A DNA stretch of 64,000 nt from assembly GCA_003550305.1 (NCBI GenBank), contig QKYT01000121.1, positions 131,558 through 195,557 on the forward strand, read 5' to 3'. Of this stretch, positions 57,540 to 64,000 are shown piece by piece. The DNA comes from Glomus cerebriforme (taxonomy: Eukaryota > Glomeromycota > Glomeromycetes > Glomerales > Glomeraceae). The stretch's first letter is position 1, and every line of letters begins with the position of its first letter. Below the pieces are notes generated by a model. The model saw only the letters and a list, made by a program, of their open reading frames with translations. It was not told the origin of the DNA and did not search any database. A program made the translations under genes and the position numbers.

Positions 57540-58158
57540 CTATTAATAAGGATAAAATAATATTAAAGAAAGGTGATTCTGTTCGCTATCTTCTTACACA
57601 ATTCACAGAAATACTAACCTCATATTTTCATCTTCTATTCATAAAATCTAAAAAATCATAATTTCTAAAAATGAGCCTGTTTTATATTATCTTAAAGGTA
57701 ATGAGTTTTCATTAAAGCAGGAATTCATGAGAGAGGAACTCATATTAATAGCTGATCCAGAAAAAGTTAAATATCCATTTCAAAGTATATTATCCATACA
57801 TTTCATTTATGCTTTTTCTAATAGTGAATTAAATCAAGTTATAGATTATGCAAAAAAGTGAGGTGGCCAATATCTTAACAAAACTGGCCAAATACATGGA
57901 TACGATATCTATTTCTGATCTTATGAAAATGGTGTGCATCAGTAGGAGTATTTACTAAAATATATCATGAAAAAATTTGAGTGGTGACCTCTATGTCATC
58001 ATATAAGTGAACGCCAATGTCAATATATTTTTGAGGATCTTTTAGGTAAGAAATTTCTATCATATAGGCCTAAATTTTTGAATAGAATACATCTTAATAG
58101 ATATAATAAGGAATTACATCTTGCATTCAAATATCAGGATCTCCAACACTACATAGGT
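57540..58158 (+). pseudogene. Decayed zinc-ribbon / endonuclease-like gene
   Basis: Pieces in shifting frames read [77 protein letters not shown] and [13 protein letters not shown] (the last near 58110-58155). The order (GGQ.L....G, a worn Cys pair around W-x-PLCHH, RQC..IFE.LL, RPKFL, LAF-Y-QHY) matches proteins with zinc-ribbon repeats and a C-terminal Vsr/PD-(D/E)XK-like end known from giant viruses and glomeromycetes. Several TGA codons break it, often where Trp or Arg fits. Confidence 0.45.
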
Positions 58159-58167
58159 TTAAAGGTG

Positions 58168-58870
58168 GTCATTATCGCACAATTTATCACAATTAATCAG
58201 AAAAATTTTGGTAAATTGTAATTTTTTTTGTTCAATTTAGTAAAAAAGGGAAATTTCACATTTTCACAAAAAAAGCTAAATATCATTTTTCTAAAATTAA
58301 CTAAATTTGATAATTTAAATGTTGCGAAATGATATGAAAATGTTGGTTAATTATTTATCACATATTACAGAATTTATCAAAATTATCTTAAAATTAACAA
58401 GAATTTAACAAAATTACCTTAAAATTCATCAGCAAATTTTTTAAGGTACAAATCTGCACTGATCAATACCATAAAGATCTGTATAGATCTCCAAAAAGCT
58501 AAAAATCTGTGCAGAAATTTTATTATTAATCTGTGAAATATTTCAGTTATACATTTTATATATATATCACTTTTCAGTTGTATAATGTAATTTATACTTT
58601 ATTAATTTTATTAATGATAGTCAAATATATTTACAAATTAAAAACTAATTTACATAATATTATTAAATATAAAAAAAACTAAGTTTCTATTTTTTACATG
58701 TTGTTAATAGTTTGGATATAGTTCCAGTTGGTTCAATTCTAATAAATAATTATTAAACCCCATAAAAAAAAAGAAATGTTAGTAAAATATCATTTAAAAC
58801 AATTAAAAAAAACAAAATGTTTTGAAGTTTTAGTACCTTCAAATTCCTGTATATAATATTTAAATATACC
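58168..58870 (-). repeat. Fragment related to the hAT-2 5' region, inverted
   Basis: The stretch 58701-58740 on the minus strand matches hAT-2 at about 45495-45530 (GAACCAACTGGAAC and ATATCCAAAC are exact). Further left, 58180-58450 is filled with TTTATCAAAATTA and CACAATTTATC repeats of subterminal type. It is likely one end of a related hAT lying in reverse; no transposase follows. Confidence 0.5.
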
Positions 58871-59504
58871 TTAATTTTTTGCAAGAAGGTTAACTGAACT
58901 TCCTCAATTACTTACATACTTTATATTTTGCTAAGAAAAGTATATAAGGAAAGTGATTAGCATTATCATATGATGTCAAGAATGTACATGAATACGGAAT
59001 CTATTTCACTTTCATACCTTTTAATGCTTGATGATCTCAAAATTGCAGAGTTTCAGCCTCTTTATAACATATGGTTTTATCATCACTATTTACTCACGGG
59101 ACATATCTTGTATTGTGACTAGACACTTTTTCACATTTCTTCACATTTTTTCACATTTGTTGAGAAAAAAATAGATAGGGAAAAATGATAAACAGGTAGA
59201 GTTATATGCAAAAATTAATATATTGCATAATCAATCCTGTCTTGTGATACTCTTATGATTTACCTATTTTTTGTCATACAGGAGTATATGCATGTGTACA
59301 AAAAATCTTTTGAGCTGATGATCACTGCTCTGAAATCTAACATTCATTATTTTGAGCTGACATTAATCACTTAATTCAATTATTGAAAGGAGTCAAATTA
59401 TAATACTTTTGCTAATTTTATAGCATTAATTATCACTGCACTGGACGAGTTAATAGTGGTTCAGAGATAACGTAGGTTGCAAGTTTATCTTCATAAAATA
59501 GAAC
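58871..59504. other. Intergenic, nothing recognised
   Basis: AT-rich with a few TTTTTCACATTT repeats near 59128-59160. No gene. Confidence 0.4.
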
Positions 59505-59830
59505 AAATTTACCATAGATTTTCATCCCGCCTCTATGTATATTGATTTTTGTTTCATGTAACCATAACTATGGTAAACCTATTACAAGATTCGCTATTAA
59601 CTCTTTTTCTACCACAAAATCATTTAACTCTTCATCACTTTTAGATACCAACTTATCATTTCCTTTATAAGAAAATGACAAATCTAAGCTATTTATATAA
59701 CCTTCTGCATCTGGGATTCTTTTCAATATACATTTGCTATGCCCTGTTGGTTTAGTATATTTTATTTCATGATCATTAAGAAAGCTCTTACTAATAAGAT
59801 TAGCATTGAAGGTTATATCACCCTATCTAT
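59505..59830 (-). pseudogene. Unidentified minus-strand gene fragment
   Basis: A frame without stops for about 85 codons reads GDITFNANLISKSFLNDHEI, GHSKCILKRIPDAEGYI and DEELNDFVVEKELIANLVIG, then a stop, then LHETKINIHRGGMKI. Codon use looks coding. It lies just downstream of the recombinase-like gene on the same strand and may belong to the same element. Family unknown. Confidence 0.4.
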
Positions 59831-59929
59831 ACAAAATTTATAATCTATGAAAGCATATTTGAAAATTATCATTAAATAGTGTGGGAAAAAAATAAATTTT
59901 CACCTTGGCTAAAATTTTCTGGATCTACA

Positions 59930-60905
59930 TGGTCTCAAAAAATTTGGTCACATGATTAGTTTTTATCAAAGAACTTGAATGACCTTGCCTGATCATAAGA
60001 TTCTCCCTTTTTTTGATAATTTACTATAATATAATTCTATGCGGGAGAAGTGTTATTATCAGGACTATACTTTAATGCTTTTCCAGCAATGGTCATAGCA
60101 TTTGATAAATTTCTGGTTCCATGTATTATAACTGCAAATACAGCACCTATTTTGTGCAAATGAGAAGGTAGTAAATCATATTTTTTTAGAAACACATTAA
60201 ACCATTATATTCCAGGCTTATTGGGATCTCTTAATTATCCTGAAAAAATTGATTTCTGAATTTATATAAGTAATTGGCTAGCTTGGTCTTCATTCTTTTC
60301 CATTGATCTAAATACTTGAAAAATATTTACCTGATTTCAATTTTTTGTATAACCAGTTATACTTTTATTAGTTATATGTAAACTTTTAACTTCAGTAGGA
60401 CAAATACAAAGCATTATAAACACATCAGTGAGAACCAATAAATCAGATTTATTAGATCCATTATAGGTATCTAATCTCTTTTTAACCGATTCTAGTACAA
60501 AGTGATCTAGATAATTAATGCCTTTGTTTTCATACTGTAGGAGTTTTTCCTTTTGAATTTTATTAGCTAAATAGGTTATTTCTAGATCAAGTGTAGCAGA
60601 TATTATTTTTTTTTTGATATTAAGCTTCTGAAGTTCTCTTCAAAATCATAATAGACATGATAATCTAGCAATAGCACTGGTAGCTGAATTAACTAAGGCT
60701 TTAGCTATAGCTTTTACATCTTTTTCATTATGATTTTTTCAAATAATATATTAAGCTGTTTTCTTAATAGACTCTTCTTGCAATAAATCTATCTGATCAG
60801 ATACTTGATATACATTCACTGTACCCTCTGCTTGAAAAGTATTAGAAGCATTAAATGTGATTTCACTTTTGTACTAGCCAGTTTTTTGAAAAGATATCAA
60901 TATGG
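59930..60905 (-). pseudogene. Tyrosine-recombinase-like gene of a mobile element, broken
   Basis: Minus-strand pieces: NTFQAEGTVNVYQVSDQIDL, KAIAKALVNSATSAIARLS, DLEITYLANKIQKEKLLQYE, then LVLTDVFIMLCICPTEVKSL, where phage-type integrases have the first catalytic Arg (here Cys) in an R-P-x-E-L box. Next are FRSMEKNEDQASQLL, DPNKPGI, HLHKIGAVFAVIIHGTRNL (second Arg/His box), ALKYSPDN and a final NYIIVNY (candidate Tyr), ending YDQARSFKFFD. The order fits a tyrosine recombinase, which would join and cut element ends; the match is by pattern only. Stops are mainly TAA/TAG where Gln fits and TGA. The SF3-helicase copy 2 lies upstream on the same strand. Confidence 0.45.
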
Positions 60906-62439
60906 ACATTTGCTCTTTATTAAAATTATAGCCAATTTGGAGACGCTGTTACATTTGAAATCTCTTGACTTAGATTATTTTTTCTTACAAATTTGGTAGT
61001 GATAGCAAATATAATAATAATGTATTATATATAAGATATAAAGTAATATATGAGTTATTCTGTATTAATACTATATAGAAAAAACTTTAATTTGAAAAAT
61101 CTGCCTATGAGAAAAGCTAAATATTTTTACATTCCATTTTCATGCTAATTACAAGGTTTGGAATTATGCATCTCTAATAACTTTAACCATAAATAAGCAT
61201 TTTATTGATTTAAAATTTACAGGTAGATAGGATAAGTGAAAAAATATAGTCATAAAATCCCCATTTCAAGAATATAAATAAATTTATTTGCATTATAATC
61301 ACATTTTAGTAAAATGTCCGCACTAGAGCTAATATATGTTTTGATCCTAAAATATTTGCATTGGTTAATGCATTATATAAAACATCCAGTTTATATTTTA
61401 AAAGAGCTTTCTATTTGAATTAATCCATTAACTGGTTAGTAAATTGAATACAGTTTTTTGTGTATTCAAAAAAATGAAAGTATTTGTGGTTGTGTTTACA
61501 CCCACTTGATAGGATTATACTTTTCAGTAAAATTAAAAAGCCATTGCCAAAATATTTTGTCATGAATAAAATCAATTATAACAGTCATAATTTTTTTAAT
61601 AAAATATATAAATTATATCAAATTACGTCTTTGTATTATATTAGTTATAATTCAAAAAAATCTATTTCACAGAAAAGTATAAATAGGATGTTCACTTTAT
61701 TGGAAATTGGATGCAAATAACTTATTAAAATATTCTTGTAAAATATATGATAAACTTACCTTATCTTATATAGGTTTTTACTTTAAACATGCCAATAAAA
61801 TTTATTGTCACATTGAAAGACAAAGATTGAAAGGCCTTACTTTAACATACCATTCTCCTAGAGTATACTAACTGTTTTTTTTCATTTATCATCAGTATCG
61901 AGCCATAAAGAATTTATTTCATCATTCTCTAATTTATGATGAATAATCTCTTCTCCAATCAACCTTTCTCATACTATTATGTCCATATATTCTTTGAGAT
62001 CTTTTTTCATCTCTTTCATATAATCACACATTTGAACGTCAGTTTCTATCCTATCCTAAAATATAATGGAATCAAGTTTATCTTTTTCTGTGATAATCAT
62101 GAAGACATATGGATTCTTACTGAGTTTGATTGCCTTTTTCTAAAATATTCTGTAGGCTAAACCCTAGATAGAAAAATGGAAGTTGATATTTTATTAATAG
62201 AGTCAATAGATTTGAAAAACTTACTGACTTTAAACTTATTAATTACTAGCTTGAATGATTCAGATGTCTTAGAATTCTTGGATGTTCCCAATGTTAAGAT
62301 GACTAGTATTTTAGCTTATTCTGCAATATAATCAAAAAGAGCTTGAGTAGTATTATCCTATTTACCTATATCTGAAATATTAATACATGAAGATAGAATT
62401 ATTTTTTGGAAATAGTTTCTGGTACATTGAATATAAGTA
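60906..62439. other. Degraded interior of a mobile element
   Basis: No frame of convincing quality; short plus frames here (78 codons or fewer) look like AT-rich noise. Near 62030-62110, minus-strand words resemble the region following the helicase gene in copy 1, so this is probably element interior. Confidence 0.3.
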
Positions 62440-63530
62440 TGTCTACTATCTTATTGTAGGACATATCAATTTGAGATGTATTAGAAAATTCTTTGATATC
62501 ACCTAGGTTAGATTCACAAAGTTTAGTTATAATTTTGGGGTGGTTAAAAACATATTGCCATTCTCTTTTTCTACTACTTGCTAGTTTACATTCAATATTT
62601 TTATCTGATAACTTCTTACTGAAAATGTTATTAGTTAATAGTTTTTTTCTATTTTTCCTATACTATTTAAGATATTTTTAGTATAATGCTTTTTTACTTA
62701 ACTCAATTACATTATCCTCAGTCCAAATTATAATAAAGTCAATTATAAATCAAACAGAATTAGAAAGCTGTTTGCATATTATATTTACTTTCATTTTAGT
62801 AGTTAAGATCTCTTGTGGACTTCAATCTAAAAGATTAAGACTAAGTAAATAGGCCATAATTATGTTCAGCATATCAGGATATTTCAGTATTTGGATTAAT
62901 CGCTTAAAATATGCTATATTATCCTTACATTAAGAAGACACATTGAAGCACACAATACAATAGTCTCCTATTTCTATTTGAAATGAGGTGTCATGATTAC
63001 TTAGAACTATAAATCCTGTATAATCTTTTATTACTTTGGGTTCGAGACCTTTGTGCTTAATTGTTAAGTAATCTTTTGTAATAAGTGATTTAAGATAATC
63101 ATTATACTTATGCCAATCCTTGCTTGATATATCTGTTTCATTCATGACTATTAATTTTCAGGCCTGAATGTAACTATTAAATCATCCTAATATTTTTTTA
63201 AGATCAAAAGTTGTGTAAAAAAGCTTTGAGCTGAAAACCTTTTTACTTATAAATCTATTAAAATATTTTTTTCACAACCTGAAAAAGAATGTAATACCTG
63301 AATTGTACCAGATGTTTTTGAAAAATTTTGTGCTAAATATACCTACCAATTTCAGAAATACTTATTAAACCCTTCATTCTTATCAGAGATTATATTTTTT
63401 ATATATCAAAGAATAGGATTTATAATATTAGAATTAATTACATTTGCTGGCTGGGCTTTGAATTCTAGAAAAAGATTAAAAAACTTTGTATTAGGTGCTG
63501 GTACATTTGGTGAATATAAAAAAATCAATA
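62440..63530 (-). pseudogene. SF3 helicase / primase-type gene, copy 2, broken
   Basis: The minus strand aligns with copy 1 at 20.4-21.6 kb: LYSPNVPAPNTKFFNLFLEF (about 63519-63460), INSNIINPIL and a TGA where copy 1 has Trp, then a worn P-loop region (SFSGCEKN), KKILG-TGA-FNS (TGA 63184-63182), KLIVMNETD (Walker B-like), LKSLITKDYLTIKHKGLEP, FIVLSNHD, FKRLIQILKYP, AYLLSLNLLD followed by TGA (62824-62822), TTKMK, and KKLSDKNIECKLASSRKREW. At least ten stops, six of them TGA, show it is dead. It is followed on the same strand by the recombinase-like and other fragments, suggesting one element about 6 kb long. Confidence 0.7.
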
Positions 63531-63559
63531 TTGTGATAAAGAATTAAACTATTGATAAC

Positions 63560-63790
63560 TGTTTGATCTAGTGTTATGATCTGTTAATCCATCAATCTAT
63601 CAATCTGCAGATTTATCTGATCTGAATTCTATCTAAATTATCCAGATAAATTTTGGACGGATAATGGATGATCTGATGGATGATCCATTAAATAAATAAT
63701 TTTTTTTTGGAAATTGCTAAACATTACCTGGGTGATTGTCATCTAGGTGATCATCACCTGAGCGATCATTGCCTGAATTTTTTTTCAAAT
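63560..63790. repeat. GATC-rich subterminal repeats of a hAT-like end
   Basis: ATCTGTTAATCC, CAATCTATCAATCTG, GGATAATGGATGATCTG and TGATGGATGATCC repeats resemble the subterminal regions of the 33.6 kb hAT. Beside them (63729-63775) are four to five copies of a C(C/A)TGGGTGATTGTCAT-like unit. Terminal repeats and duplications were not found. Confidence 0.5.
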
Positions 63791-63854
63791 ATATCACATG
63801 ATTTATAATATATAAATATATCTATTATTTGTTAATAATCATTAGATTTGGATC

Positions 63855-64000
63855 GCTCCTCCAAAAAGATAGTCATTGATAGATTAAGAGTTGCGGTGGA
63901 TACCCCCAACGAGACTATGTTATTCGAAGAGGACGACATTAAAAAGGAAGCTGCGAACACCTTCCGGAAAATATTTCGCAAAAGACTTCACAAATTTGAC
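63855..64000 (+). CDS. LINE-like ORF2 fragment, cut by the window end
   Basis: One open frame runs to the last base: LDRSSKKIVIDRLRVAVDTP, NETMLFEEDDIKKEAANTF, RKIFRKRLHKFD. Base composition jumps from AT-rich to balanced at about 63855. The phrase with FEEDDIKKEAANTFRKIF resembles the linker between endonuclease and reverse transcriptase in LINE proteins (a D-x(2)-E/I-x(3)-A..F..IF pattern before the RT). It has no start codon of its own here, as expected for a 5'-truncated insertion. The call is moderate because the RT motifs lie outside. Confidence 0.45.

Noticed and set aside
59930..63530. Mitochondrial or plasmid genetic code (TGA as Trp) as the main explanation for TGA codons
   Set aside because: TAA and TAG stops are also frequent, and the same Trp-to-stop changes occur in hAT genes with spliceosomal introns. 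It is kept only as an alternative.

Overview
The window is fungal nuclear DNA of the arbuscular-mycorrhizal type (Glomeromycotina, most like Rhizophagus). Base composition is about three quarters A+T, introns are short (about 60-100 bp, GTAAGT/GTATGT...TAG), and the recognisable genes and remnants belong to families that are greatly expanded in those fungi: Sel1-repeat proteins, MATA-type HMG boxes, tyrosine-kinase-like kinases, F-box proteins, Uma2-type nucleases, hAT and MULE transposons and phage/plasmid-type helicase-primases. The species call is inference from remembered families; no search was run. Only three genes look intact: an HMG-box gene (12281-11679, minus), a Smr-Sel1 repeat gene (17511-19106, plus) and a five-exon Uma2-like gene (41313-42379, plus). 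Nearly everything else is transposon or decayed gene.

Layout. 1-8.6 kb is AT-rich intergenic DNA with several inverted-repeat elements and a decayed kinase gene (about 7140-5840, minus) split by a 214-bp MITE. 8.6-11 kb holds a decayed F-box gene and an unidentified fragment. 11.7-19.1 kb is the gene-bearing part, with a second kinase remnant at 16.1-16.8 kb. 20.4-22.1 kb is a broken SF3-helicase/primase gene of a mobile element. 22.4-27.5 kb is a composite hAT-type transposon whose 5' region is an array of intron-like repeats, itself hit by a 534-bp foldback MITE and an 840-bp LTR-like element. 27.6-29.6 kb is a GC-richer retroelement-like block. 30.9-33.4 kb is a large free-standing array of the same intron-like design. 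33.6-35.1 kb is a non-autonomous hAT with a perfect 8-bp target duplication. 35.3-40.6 kb holds coiled-coil gene remnants and a second LTR-like copy. 41.3-42.4 kb is the Uma2-like gene. 42.6-50.2 kb is a MULE transposase gene into which a complete 5,252-bp hAT element (44396-49647) inserted with an 8-bp duplication. 50.2-63.9 kb is a graveyard of mobile-element genes, including a tyrosine-recombinase-like gene and a second helicase copy, and the window ends inside a LINE-like ORF.

The most unusual structure is the set of intron/micro-exon arrays. Each unit (about 105-130 bp) has a long T-tract ending in TAG or TTAG, a piece of about 22-45 nt, then GTAAGT or a near match; in two arrays the donor sits in a short hairpin. 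In both hAT elements that have a transposase gene the array lies upstream of it in the sense orientation, and in the 44.4-49.6 kb element an inverted array also sits at the other end. A second theme is decay: premature stops in several unrelated elements are mostly TGG to TGA/TAG/TAA and CAA/CAG to TAA/TAG, which suggests C-to-T mutation of repeats.
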